NCBI GenBank assembly: GCA_001803705.1 | Contig: MHDY01000098.1 | Location: 1 to 23,137, forward strand | Length of the DNA: 23,137 nucleotides | Origin: Nitrospirae bacterium GWC2_56_14 | GTDB lineage: Bacteria > Nitrospirota > UBA9217 | Reading direction: 5' to 3' | Notes under the pieces: generated by a model | Told to the model about the DNA's origin: nothing | Seen by the model: only the letters and a program-made list of their open reading frames with translations | Database searches by the model: none | Position numbers and translations under genes: made by a program | Shown: in pieces, positions 8,240-15,747 of the stretch | How the letters are laid out: each line of letters opens with the position of its first letter | How positions within the stretch are numbered: position 1 is the stretch's first letter

Positions 8240-8268
8240 TTGACAAAGGGAGCGCTCTCGCGTACTAT
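8240..8268 (+). promoter_or_regulatory. Near-consensus sigma70 promoter for the yicC-remA-gmk-rpoZ-coaBC cluster
   Basis: TTGACA (8240-8245) is a perfect -35 hexamer. TACTAT (8263-8268) follows after a 17-base spacer and matches five of six... bases of consensus by position except the third and fifth, so four to five matches depending on weighting. It lies in the 75-base gap before the yicC start codon, leaving a leader of about 20 bases. It is the strongest promoter match seen in the window. Confidence 0.7.
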
Positions 8269-8293
8269 GAACGGGCGAACGGGGTGACATGCA

Positions 8294-9175
8294 GTGATTC
8301 GCAGTATGACAGGATATGGGCGGAAGGAAACAGGCGGCGATGCGGGCCATTTCACCATCGAGATCCGCTCGGTAAATAACCGCTATATTGACGTTCAGGT
8401 AAAAATCCCTCGCGGACTGTCCCTGTTGGAATTGCGCGTAAAAAAAACCGTCCAGGAACGGTGTTCCCGGGGCCGCTTCGATGTTCTGATCACCCGGAAC
8501 AGCGACCGCGAGAAGGCCACGCGGCTTGTTGTCGATGATGTTCTGGCCGGCCAGTATGTGGGGCTCCTCAGGGACCTCAAAACGCGGTACGGGCTGTCCG
8601 GAGATGTTGATCTGTCGCTCGTGGCGGGCATGCAGAACATCATCACCATGACCGAGGTCACGGAGGACCTGGACGCCATATGGGCCTTGCTGACCAGCGG
8701 GCTCGATGCAGCACTGGATGAGCTTGACCGTATGCGGCTGGACGAAGGCGCGGCACTGGTGCGCGATATCAACGGACGGATCAACGCGATCGAAGCGATG
8801 GTCCGTGCCATCGCCGCCCAGTCGCCGATTACAGTGGAGAAAGCACGGAAGCGGATGGCCGATGCACTGGCGAAGCTTCTCCAGGAACAGCTTGACCCGG
8901 TCAGACTTGCCCAGGAGATCGCCATTCTGGCCGAACGGACCGATGTCACCGAAGAGCTTACGCGTCTGGACAGCCATCTGGCCCAGTTTCGGGCAATGCT
9001 GACAGACACGGCACAGGAGGCGGTGGGAAGGAAGCTCGATTTTCTTCTGCAGGAGATGGGCCGGGAAGTGAATACCATCGCTTCAAAATGCCAGGATGCC
9101 GCCATCTCGCTTGACGTGGTGCAGAGCAAGGCGGAACTGGAAAAGATACGGGAGCAGGTCCAGAATATCGAGTAG
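8294..9175 (+). CDS. yicC: YicC/YloC family endoribonuclease
   Basis: YicC-family proteins are endoribonucleases implicated in small-RNA and mRNA turnover. The 293 residues fit the family length. The hallmark N-terminus RSMTGYGR is at residues 3-10, followed by EIRSVNNRYIDVQVKIPR, and the C-terminus carries GREVNTIASKCQ and the nearly invariant ending KIREQVQNIE. The start is GTG 8294, with GGGGTGA (8281-8287) six to seven bases upstream; starting later would cut into the conserved N-terminus. It is the first gene after the strong promoter at 8240-8268 and heads the conserved order yicC, remA-like, gmk, rpoZ, coaBC. No unusual residues were seen. Confidence 0.94.
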   Translation: MIRSMTGYGRKETGGDAGHFTIEIRSVNNRYIDVQVKIPRGLSLLELRVKKTVQERCSRGRFDVLITRNSDREKATRLVVDDVLAGQYVGLLRDLKTRYGLSGDVDLSLVAGMQNIITMTEVTEDLDAIWALLTSGLDAALDELDRMRLDEGAALVRDINGRINAIEAMVRAIAAQSPITVEKARKRMADALAKLLQEQLDPVRLAQEIAILAERTDVTEELTRLDSHLAQFRAMLTDTAQEAVGRKLDFLLQEMGREVNTIASKCQDAAISLDVVQSKAELEKIREQVQNIE

Positions 9176-9228
9176 GACGTCTGCGGGTTGGAACGGGAAG
9201 TGCCTGACAGCATACGGTGAGCGCGGTC

Positions 9229-9480
9229 ATGCTGAACAATATCGTCAATATCGGTTACGGCAACATGGTCATGGCAGCGAAGGTCGTTGCCGTGCTGTCG
9301 CCGGACTCCGCTCCCATGCGCAGGCTCAAGGACGAGGCAAAGGAGCGGAAGATGCTGATCGATGCCACTCAGGGAAGAAAGACCCGGGCCATTATCATCA
9401 CCGACAGCGACCATATCATCCTTTCCGCGGTCCAGGTGGAGACCCTGATGCAGAGGTTCTCCAGCCGGGAGGACGAATGA
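9229..9480 (+). CDS. remA: RemA-like (DUF370) DNA-binding regulator
   Basis: This 83-residue protein matches the RemA/DUF370 family: INIGYGN-like start (NIVNIGYGNMV), VVAVLSPDSAPMRRL, MLIDATQGRKTRAIIITDSDH and ILSAVQVETL. In Bacillus RemA activates extracellular matrix and osmoprotection genes by binding repeated DNA sites as a ring-shaped oligomer; in Gram-negative phyla its job is unproven. GTG 9217 is in frame, but GGTGAG (9216-9221) is seven bases before ATG 9229, so the ATG is chosen. The stop codon overlaps the gmk start (ATGA at 9477-9480), indicating translational coupling. The position between yicC and gmk is the common one for this family. Confidence 0.92.
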   Translation: MLNNIVNIGYGNMVMAAKVVAVLSPDSAPMRRLKDEAKERKMLIDATQGRKTRAIIITDSDHIILSAVQVETLMQRFSSREDE

Positions 9481-10097
9481 AGAGAACCGTAGGGTTGGTC
9501 TTTGTGGTGTCTGCGCCGTCAGGTGCCGGAAAAACGACGCTGTGCCGCGCCATCACGGATTCTTTGGAGAACCTGACCCATTCGATCTCCTACACCACGA
9601 GGAACCCGCGTCCGGGAGAGATCGACGGGAGGGATTATTACTTCGTGTCGGAAGAGCGTTTCCGCAGCATGATCGATGCAGGCGATTTTGCAGAATGGGC
9701 ACAGGTGCACTCCAACCTCTACGGCACATCACGGCGCGTGCTCGATGATATGGTGACACGGGGGATCGATGTGATCCTCGACATCGACACCCAGGGGGCC
9801 AAACAGATAAAAACACGGGTCGAGAAGGCGGTGTTCCTCTTCATTATGCCGCCATCCATCGAGATCCTTGAAGAGCGTCTACGGAACCGCAAGTCCGACG
9901 ACGAAGCGGAGATCCGGAAGCGGATGCAGCGGGCGCTTGATGAGATCCGCGACTATGCGATGTACGATTATATTATTGAGAACCGCGATTTCGACCGGGC
10001 GTTGTCGGAGCTCCGATCGGTCATTGTTGCAGAACGCTGCCGGACGCATCTGGTCGATCAATCGTGGATAGAGGGTATGCTGCTGACGTCAGAATAG
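9477..10097 (+). CDS. gmk: Guanylate kinase
   Basis: Guanylate kinase phosphorylates GMP to GDP with ATP and is essential for GTP and dGTP supply. The 206 residues match the family. The P-loop SAPSGAGKTT is at residues 12-21, the GMP-binding SYTTRNPRPGEIDGRDYYFV block follows, then FAEWAQVHSNLYGTSR and DIDTQGAKQIK, with the lid region RLRNRKSDDEAEIRKRM in place. The start ATG overlaps the remA stop by four bases, so the frame continuing upstream to 9096 is not part of the gene. The next gene is rpoZ, 24 bases downstream, the usual gmk-rpoZ arrangement also seen in E. coli. Confidence 0.96.
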   Translation: MKRTVGLVFVVSAPSGAGKTTLCRAITDSLENLTHSISYTTRNPRPGEIDGRDYYFVSEERFRSMIDAGDFAEWAQVHSNLYGTSRRVLDDMVTRGIDVILDIDTQGAKQIKTRVEKAVFLFIMPPSIEILEERLRNRKSDDEAEIRKRMQRALDEIRDYAMYDYIIENRDFDRALSELRSVIVAERCRTHLVDQSWIEGMLLTSE

Positions 10098-10121
10098 AAA
10101 AACACCCCAGGAGGTGCAAAA

Positions 10122-10553
10122 ATGCAACAGGTTGCAGAAGATATTATTTCCATGCCGATCGAATTGACCGATAAGATCTCGGACACAAAGTTCCGCCTTG
10201 TCCATATCGCGGCGCAGCGCGTTCGCCAGTTGTCCGCCGGCGCGCCGATGTATGTTTCAACCAGGTCCATCAAGGACACCACCATTTCGCTGGAAGAGGC
10301 CCTGGCTGGAAAGTTCAAGGTGATCGTCGGCGAAGAAGCCAAAAAGGCAAAGGAAGAATACCGGAAGCGCGAAGAACGTGCGCGGATGGAAGAGCAGTTG
10401 TCGGCCAAGGAAGAAGAGATCCGCAAGGAACTTTCCGCATATCTGTCGGAAACGCAGAGCGAAGGGGTTGCAGAAGAGGATGCGGTCATCTCGGATCTGG
10501 ACGAGGACATAGCGGCAGAAGACCCGGGAGATGCCGAGGAATCCGAAGCGTAG
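10122..10553 (+). CDS. rpoZ: RNA polymerase omega subunit with long charged C-terminal tail
   Basis: Omega helps fold and hold the beta' subunit in RNA polymerase. Residues about 12-70 look like the omega core (IELTDKISDTKFRLVHIAAQRVRQL, then the TISLEEALAGKFKVI motif). The protein is 143 residues, much longer than the usual 70-90. The extra 70 residues comprise a charged, probably coiled-coil helix (about 75-118, rich in K, E and R) and a strongly acidic end (about 119-143). The ribosome binding site AGGAGGTG (10109-10116) is the best in the window. Omega proteins with tails are known in several phyla, so this is an extension rather than a fusion. It sits between gmk and coaBC. Confidence 0.92.
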   Translation: MQQVAEDIISMPIELTDKISDTKFRLVHIAAQRVRQLSAGAPMYVSTRSIKDTTISLEEALAGKFKVIVGEEAKKAKEEYRKREERARMEEQLSAKEEEIRKELSAYLSETQSEGVAEEDAVISDLDEDIAAEDPGDAEESEA

Positions 10554-10578
10554 CATAACGCCGGGGAGGCAACGCGAG

Positions 10579-11787
10579 ATGATGTCTGGTAAGCGGATTC
10601 TGCTCGGGGTCACCGGCAGCATCGCAGCCTATAAGGCCGTCGACATCCTGCGCAGGCTGCAGGAACAGGGGGCCGAGGTTCGCGTTGTCATGACGCGAAA
10701 TGCCTGCCGTTTTGTCTCCAAGCTGACCTTTGAGGCCCTGAGCGGCTTCCCCGTGCTGTCTGATGAATATGACCCTCATGAGCGTGAGGGCATCGGGCAT
10801 ATCGACGTGACCAGCGGCCTCGACCTTGCGCTTATTGCCCCGGCGACGGCGAATAGCATCGGAAAGATCGCCAGCGGCATTGCAGACGACGCCTTGACAT
10901 CGGCGCTTATGGCGATAGATTGCCCGCTCATGATCGCACCGGCAATGAACGACCGGATGTATCGGAATGCCGTTCTCCGGAGAAACATGGCTTCGCTTCG
11001 TGAGCTTAGCGTACGGTTCATAGAGCCCGAGGTCGGCAAGCTTGCCTGCGGCACAGAAGGACAGGGCCGTCTTGCAGAGACGAGCACGATCGTCGATGCA
11101 GTCTCCGCTTCCTTTTTACCCCGTGATCTTGCAGGGGTGACCGTTCTGGTAACCGCAGGGCCGACTCGGGAACCGATCGATGCCGTGAGGTTCATCAGTA
11201 ATCCCTCTACCGGGAAAATGGGATATGCTCTGGCCCGCGTTGCCCGGGACCGGGGGGCAAAGGTGATCCTTATTTCCGGACCGGTTGCGCTGACCCCGCC
11301 GGGAGGAGTAACATTCATTCCGGTCGTAAGTGCGGCCGACCTGCACCGGGCGGTCATGGAGCAGATCGGAGCGGCACAAGTTGTGGTCATGGCGGCTGCG
11401 GTCTCCGATTTCAGGCCCGTTGCCGCTACGGACCGCAAGATCAAAAAGGAAGCAGCACCTGCCACACTGGCGCTCGAGCGCACAGCCGATATCCTGCAGG
11501 AACTGGGTGCTCTGCCGGGGAACCGCCTGCTGGTTGGTTTTGCAGCGGAAACGGACGATGTCCTCGACAACGCATCCAGGAAGCTGCGTGCAAAGCAACT
11601 GGATATGATCGTCGTCAATGACCTTTTGACCAACGGCGCAGGCTTCGGCTCAGATACCAATGTCGTAACGATCATTGACCGGAACGGCTTGACAACACAC
11701 CTTCCCTTGATGGACAAAACAGAAGTGGCAGCCCGCGTGCTGGACAAAGTCCTGGAACTTAAAGCAAAACAGGGGAATTTGCCTTGA
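10579..11787 (+). CDS. coaBC: Bifunctional CoaBC: phosphopantothenoylcysteine synthetase/decarboxylase
   Basis: CoaBC joins cysteine to 4'-phosphopantothenate and decarboxylates the product, two steps of coenzyme A synthesis. It has 402 residues. The N-terminal flavoprotein CoaC half begins GVTGSIAAYKAVD. Its catalytic residues are H74 (GHID), N124 (PAMND) and C157 (LACGTEGQGR), at positions almost equal to E. coli H75, N125 and C158. The CoaB half starts near residue 187 with VLVTAGPTREPID and has RFISNPSTGKMG and the DRKIKKE segment. ATG 10579 is nine bases after GGAGG (10565-10569), so the in-frame upstream start at 10531, which overlaps rpoZ, is rejected. It ends the yicC cluster; the TPR gene promoter overlaps its stop codon. 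Confidence 0.95.
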   Translation: MMSGKRILLGVTGSIAAYKAVDILRRLQEQGAEVRVVMTRNACRFVSKLTFEALSGFPVLSDEYDPHEREGIGHIDVTSGLDLALIAPATANSIGKIASGIADDALTSALMAIDCPLMIAPAMNDRMYRNAVLRRNMASLRELSVRFIEPEVGKLACGTEGQGRLAETSTIVDAVSASFLPRDLAGVTVLVTAGPTREPIDAVRFISNPSTGKMGYALARVARDRGAKVILISGPVALTPPGGVTFIPVVSAADLHRAVMEQIGAAQVVVMAAAVSDFRPVAATDRKIKKEAAPATLALERTADILQELGALPGNRLLVGFAAETDDVLDNASRKLRAKQLDMIVVNDLLTNGAGFGSDTNVVTIIDRNGLTTHLPLMDKTEVAARVLDKVLELKAKQGNLP

Positions 11788-11813
11788 CTTTATACCCCGG
11801 TATTTGATACACT
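11784..11813 (+). promoter_or_regulatory. Candidate sigma70 promoter with extended -10 (TPR-roadblock unit)
   Basis: TTGACT at 11784-11789 overlaps the coaBC stop codon, and TACACT lies at 11808-11813 after an 18-base spacer, with TG at 11805-11806 making the extended -10 TGATACACT. It is 36 bases before the TPR start codon. The ten bases TGATACACTT are identical to those in the promoter candidate at 3665-3693. The spacer is one base longer than ideal, so confidence is moderate. Confidence 0.5.
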
Positions 11814-11848
11814 TTCGCCTATCAGTTTGATATGAAAAGATAATTCTT

Positions 11849-13729
11849 ATGGATAAGGGATCCTCCGAAATAGCGAAGTTGACGGAGCGTATCTCGAAAG
11901 ACCCCAAATCGAAGCTCTTCGTGCCGCTGGCAGAAGAGTATAAGAAGGCCGGGGATATCGAGATGGCGATAGCTGTGCTTACGGAGGGTCTCAAGAACAA
12001 CCCCGGCTATGTAACTGCGAAGTCTTTTCTCGGAAGGCTTTTGCTGGACCAGGGCAAGCTGTCGGAAGCACAGAAAGAGTTCGAGGAAGTAATCAAGGCG
12101 ATCCCGGACAACGTGCTGGCACAGCGCAAACTGGCGGATATTCATGTATTGCAGGGCAGGGCCCAGGAGGCGTTGCTTTTTTTCAAGGCCGTGCTCGCCG
12201 TAAACCCCAAGGACCCTGAGCTCAAGGCGCTGGTCGCAGATATTGAGGCAGGCCGTGATGTCCGGGGAAAGATCGTTGGTCCGAAATATAAACCTGCAGC
12301 CGCTCACGTGGCAGCGGCTGTGCCTACGCCGGGACCACCTCCTCCGTCCCCGCCCCCGCCAATCAAATCATCATCATTTGTCCCTAAAGCTGTTGTAAAC
12401 AAACCGCCGGTCGTTGATGCAGAAGAGCCCGAAGAAGTGCTGGTTTTTGAATCGCTGGACGAAGCAGCTCCTGTCGTTGCATTGAAGCAGCCGGAATCCA
12501 CGCATGACATGTTTGCTGATCTGGCCCTGGAATCGGGTAATGAAGAAGCGGTCCGGATGGATGACGGTTTAACGGACGGAGAAAGCAGCCGACCGGCGGA
12601 GCCGCAGCCGGTTTCCGGCAGTGACGCGGACAGGGTGTCTCCTGATCGTCCTGCTGCAGCGGCCATGGAGCATGAGTCAGGCTTCACCGATGCCGGGTTG
12701 GGCAACAGCTTTTTCGATAGCGAACCTGCACCGATCGATATTCCCGCTGCTGACCATGGCGAGGTTGATGCAGCCGCAGCCCCTGATATTTTTTTATCGA
12801 CGCCGGAGAGCGATTCGGGCGGTCTGGATGCCGGTCAGCATGACAGTTTCTTTGATTCTGAACCGCTGCCGGCTGAAACTGCAGCTGCTGAAAACCGCGA
12901 GACTGAGGTCCCTGCCGGAGGGTTGGCGGAGCCTTCTTTTGCCGATGCCAGTCCTTCTGAGGCGCTGTTCTTTGATGTAGAGCCGGTTGAAACTGAAGAC
13001 GAACCGCAAACCTCTATAACACGTGAACTTGAAGAGGAGTTGACCCCGGTCACGCTGGATGTTCCTGTCCCTGGTCAGGATAGCTTCGTTCCTGAAGAAG
13101 CTTCGCCGGACGGGGTCCTTTTTGATGTCGAGCCGTCAAGCGGCCTGGATGGAGCGGCTGATAATGCGCCCGCTTCCTTTGGTGAGACAGTTCCCGAGGC
13201 GGATGATTTCACGACGGATACGCTGGCAGAGCTTTACATCGCTCAGGGTTTTTATGAAAAGGCCATTGAGATCTATGAACGGATGCTTGCGGACAAGCCG
13301 AACAGCAAGTTGCTGAAGGACAAACTGGCCAATGTGCGTGCCATGGGCAGTATATCCGGTGCTGACGAGGAGCAGGGAACACCGGCACTGTTTGAGGCGC
13401 CAGATTCTCCGCCCGCTCCGTCTTCGCAGCCTTTGTCTGCCCAGGGCACAAAGTACCGGAGCGCTCCGGGAGTGGAGGCGGAGGCGAAGGAATATATTCC
13501 ACCGCCTGCCGACGATTTCGAATCGACGGCTTCTGATCCCGATTTTGCGCCGGTGGAATATGTGCAGCCCGAGGTACGGGGGACCGTGCCGCCGTCCACG
13601 ATAGACCGGGAGTTGCCGGTTCAGGACGAGGAGCCGCCGCCAGCTTCGTCGAAAACAGCTGCTTTGGTAAAAGAGCAGACGATAGCGAAACTCGATAACT
13701 GGCTAAAGAACATCATGAAGGAGAAATAA
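11849..13729 (+). CDS. TPR protein with long disordered, motif-repeating middle and second TPR near the C-terminus
   Basis: This 626-residue protein has no recognised enzyme domain. Residues about 5-135 form three to four tetratricopeptide repeats (helical pairs such as LAEEYKKAGDIEMAIAVL). A proline-rich stretch lies at about 152-175. Residues about 175-450 are acidic and low-complexity, with F(F)D(S/V)EP motifs at about 287, 333, 373 and 424. A further TPR pair at about 452-495 (TDTLAELYIAQGFYEKAIEIY) is followed by another disordered segment. The end is an amphipathic helix IAKLDNWLKNIMKEK. There is no signal peptide or membrane helix, so it is probably a cytoplasmic scaffold. The stop is directly adjacent to the roadblock ATG, implying coupled translation and a physical or functional partnership. 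No strong Shine-Dalgarno is visible before ATG 11849. Function is unknown. Confidence 0.85.
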   Translation: MDKGSSEIAKLTERISKDPKSKLFVPLAEEYKKAGDIEMAIAVLTEGLKNNPGYVTAKSFLGRLLLDQGKLSEAQKEFEEVIKAIPDNVLAQRKLADIHVLQGRAQEALLFFKAVLAVNPKDPELKALVADIEAGRDVRGKIVGPKYKPAAAHVAAAVPTPGPPPPSPPPPIKSSSFVPKAVVNKPPVVDAEEPEEVLVFESLDEAAPVVALKQPESTHDMFADLALESGNEEAVRMDDGLTDGESSRPAEPQPVSGSDADRVSPDRPAAAAMEHESGFTDAGLGNSFFDSEPAPIDIPAADHGEVDAAAAPDIFLSTPESDSGGLDAGQHDSFFDSEPLPAETAAAENRETEVPAGGLAEPSFADASPSEALFFDVEPVETEDEPQTSITRELEEELTPVTLDVPVPGQDSFVPEEASPDGVLFDVEPSSGLDGAADNAPASFGETVPEADDFTTDTLAELYIAQGFYEKAIEIYERMLADKPNSKLLKDKLANVRAMGSISGADEEQGTPALFEAPDSPPAPSSQPLSAQGTKYRSAPGVEAEAKEYIPPPADDFESTASDPDFAPVEYVQPEVRGTVPPSTIDRELPVQDEEPPPASSKTAALVKEQTIAKLDNWLKNIMKEK

Positions 13730-14086
13730 ATGTCCTTTGGCGAGATCTTAAAGAACGTGGTAGACGGCACCGAGGGAGCTCTTGGTGCGTTGGTCGTCGG
13801 TCTTGATGGCATCCCGGTGGACGAGTATTCTGTAGGCAGCGAGCTTGATATTCAGTCCATGACCGTTGAATATTCCTCGCTCATCAAGGAGATCGAAAAG
13901 GGTTCCCAGGCCGTACAGTTGGGGTCGACGAAGGAAGTCACGGTCATGGCGGAAAAGGCCATGGTCATGTTGCGGCGGCTCAACGATGAGTATTTCATCG
14001 TTCTTATCATCAAGCCCGAAGGGAACTTCGGAAAAGGACGGTTCCTGCTGCGGATGTCCGTGCCGAAGCTGCTGAAAGAGTTCTGA
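13730..14086 (+). CDS. Roadblock/LC7 domain protein (MglB-like)
   Basis: This 118-residue single-domain protein has the roadblock/LC7 pattern: an N-terminal helix (FGEILKNVVDGTEGALGALVV), the strand-turn GLDGIPVDEY, a long central helix ending near KEIEKG, then strands TKEVTVMAE and EYFIVLIIKPEGNFGKGRFLLR and a final helix. Roadblock proteins dimerise and regulate small Ras-like GTPases; the best known bacterial case is MglB, which activates MglA in polarity control. No MglA-like GTPase is in the window. Its ATG follows the TPR stop without a gap, with AAGGAG at 13718-13723 as its ribosome binding site inside the TPR coding end. A strong terminator follows 45 bases after its stop. A specific MglB role is not claimed. 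Confidence 0.88.
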   Translation: MSFGEILKNVVDGTEGALGALVVGLDGIPVDEYSVGSELDIQSMTVEYSSLIKEIEKGSQAVQLGSTKEVTVMAEKAMVMLRRLNDEYFIVLIIKPEGNFGKGRFLLRMSVPKLLKEF

Positions 14087-14130
14087 CCAGCCGAAAGGGA
14101 ATGCCGCATTCGTCTCTTCCGGTGATGCTC

Positions 14131-14159
14131 AAACTGCCTCAGGCAGTTTTTATTTTTTT
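14131..14159 (+). terminator. Intrinsic terminator or attenuator between roadblock and aroQ genes
   Basis: AAACTGCCT (14131-14139) and AGGCAGTTT (14141-14149) form a perfect palindrome around C14140, which in RNA would fold as an eight-pair stem with a UCA loop. A run of TTTTTATTTTTTT continues to 14159. This is a textbook rho-independent terminator on the + strand. It ends 11 bases before the aroQ start codon and abuts its ribosome binding site. Confidence 0.85.
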
Positions 14160-14170
14160 ATGAGGAAAGT

Positions 14171-14602
14171 ATGAAGATCCTGGTGATCAACGGGCCGAAC
14201 CTGAACCTGCTGGGAAAACGCGAGCCGCAGATCTATGGCGCTGAAACCCTCGAGGACATCAACCGCCGCATTGCCGCGCTTGCCGTCGAACTTGGCGTGG
14301 AGGTCTCGTTCTTTCAATCGAACCACGAAGGCGAACTGGTGCAAAAGATCCAGGACGCCATGGGAACGTATCAGGCGATCGTGATCAACCCCGGAGCCTA
14401 TACGCATACGAGCGTCGCACTGCGTGATGCCATTTCATCGACCGGAATTCCAACGATCGAGACCCATATCTCGAACATCTACAAGCGCGAAGAGTTCAGG
14501 CACCATTCCTACATCTCGGGCGTGGCAGCCGGGCAGATTGCCGGTTTTGGTCCGGACAGCTACCTCCTTGCGCTCCGGGCTGCCGCCGGCCTCAACAAAT
14601 AA
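14171..14602 (+). CDS. aroQ: Type II 3-dehydroquinate dehydratase
   Basis: AroQ dehydrates 3-dehydroquinate to 3-dehydroshikimate, the third step of the shikimate pathway, as a cytosolic dodecamer. The 143 residues match the type II family. The start INGPNLNLLGKREPQIYG contains the flexible-loop arginine R17 and catalytic Y22; the catalytic histidine is H99 in ETHISN; NHEGELV and NPGAYTHTSVALRDA are the other conserved blocks. GAGGAAAG (14162-14169) is a close ribosome binding site, directly following the terminator T-tract. Its stop shares one base with the next start (TAATG at 14600-14604). It begins the order aroQ, M24 peptidase, efp, accB, accC, common in several phyla. Confidence 0.96.
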   Translation: MKILVINGPNLNLLGKREPQIYGAETLEDINRRIAALAVELGVEVSFFQSNHEGELVQKIQDAMGTYQAIVINPGAYTHTSVALRDAISSTGIPTIETHISNIYKREEFRHHSYISGVAAGQIAGFGPDSYLLALRAAAGLNK

Positions 14603-15690
14603 TGACTACGAAACGTCCTGAATTGAAGCGGATCGCCGGATTAAAGCGGCTCATGGCGAAGGCAGGCGTTGGCGCGCTGCTGATCTCGAAGCGGGAGAAT
14701 GTGCGCTATCTCACGGGTTTCTCGGGTTCGGCGGGATCGGTGCTGGTCGCATCGGGTACACCGTGCCTTATTACGGATTTCAGATATGCGATCCAGGCTC
14801 GCAGGGAGGCGGCAGGGGTCACCGTCCTGATCCAGAAGACGGATCATTATGCCGCATTGCGTGAAGCTGCTGAACACGCGAACGTGGACACCCTCTGGTT
14901 CGATGAGACGTCCTTCACGATCGAGAACCTGAATAAACTCCGGAAACAGGGGCTGACACTCAAAGGGCACCGGGACCTTGTGGGGGATTTGCGGCAACAG
15001 AAAGACCCTCGTGAACTTGCGTCACTCCGTAAGGCGATCCGCCGGGCTGAGGAATCGTTTCGGGAATTGAACCGCTATATCCGGCCGGGGGTCCGCGAAA
15101 GCGCACTGGCGCTCATGCTTGAATTTATGATGCGGGAAAAAGGCGCTCGCAAGGCCGCTTTTGACACCATCGTGGCGTCGGGCAGGAACGGGGCCATGCC
15201 GCATGCTTCGGTGACCGACCGGCGCATCAAAGAGGGCGACCTCGTGACGATCGATTTTGGCGCTGAAGCGGATGGATATTTTTCCGATATCACGCGAACG
15301 GTCTGCGTCGGACGGCCTTCCGCCCGCCAGCGTGAAATCCATTTGTTGGTCCTGCAGGCACAGCAGGCTGCTGTTGCCGCCGTCCGCCCCGGGGTTGCAT
15401 GCACGGTCGTGGACGGAGCGGCGCGGGACCTGATCGGGGGGGCTGGTCATGCAAAACAGTTCGGCCATGGAACCGGCCATGGCGTCGGCCTCATGGTGCA
15501 TGAAGGGCCGTCGATCTCGCCGCTCTCCGGGGACCAGGTGCAGCCCCGGATGGTGTTCACCGTCGAACCGGGCATCTATATTCCGGGATGGGGCGGTGTC
15601 AGGATCGAGGACATGGTTTTGGTGACCGAGAGCGGCGCAAAAGTACTGACCACGCTGCCGCGGGGGCTGGAAGGCCCCGGAAAGCGGTAG
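14602..15690 (+). CDS. pepP: M24B family aminopeptidase (Xaa-Pro peptidase-like)
   Basis: Members of this family remove N-terminal residues preceding proline using two metal ions. The protein has 362 residues: an N-terminal creatinase-like domain (about 1-130, with NVRYLTGFSGSAGSVLV) and a C-terminal pita-bread domain. All five metal ligands are present: D218 (TIDFG), D229 (SDITRT), H289 (FGHGTGHGVG), E322 (TVEPG) and E336 (RIEDM). Substrate specificity cannot be read from sequence, so pepP versus pepQ/ypdF is uncertain. The start overlaps the aroQ stop by one base, indicating translational coupling. It is the usual neighbour of efp in many genomes, where it may help process proline-rich peptides. 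Confidence 0.92.
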   Translation: MTTKRPELKRIAGLKRLMAKAGVGALLISKRENVRYLTGFSGSAGSVLVASGTPCLITDFRYAIQARREAAGVTVLIQKTDHYAALREAAEHANVDTLWFDETSFTIENLNKLRKQGLTLKGHRDLVGDLRQQKDPRELASLRKAIRRAEESFRELNRYIRPGVRESALALMLEFMMREKGARKAAFDTIVASGRNGAMPHASVTDRRIKEGDLVTIDFGAEADGYFSDITRTVCVGRPSARQREIHLLVLQAQQAAVAAVRPGVACTVVDGAARDLIGGAGHAKQFGHGTGHGVGLMVHEGPSISPLSGDQVQPRMVFTVEPGIYIPGWGGVRIEDMVLVTESGAKVLTTLPRGLEGPGKR

Positions 15691-15747
15691 CATCGTAACA
15701 AATAAAAAATAGACTACGGAGTCAAAGACGAAAGGGAGGGTGTAGAA

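Noticed and set aside
8222..8241. Possible terminator after the DUF4845-like gene (CGGCT, TCC, AGCCG, then GTTGTTT)
   Set aside because: The stem is only five pairs, the T-tract is short, and it merges with the -35 of the promoter at 8240; too weak to annotate.
9096..9476. Apparent N-terminal extension of guanylate kinase
   Set aside because: The frame is open but overlaps yicC and the whole remA-like gene out of frame. The true start ATG 9477 overlaps the remA stop and begins right before the P-loop.
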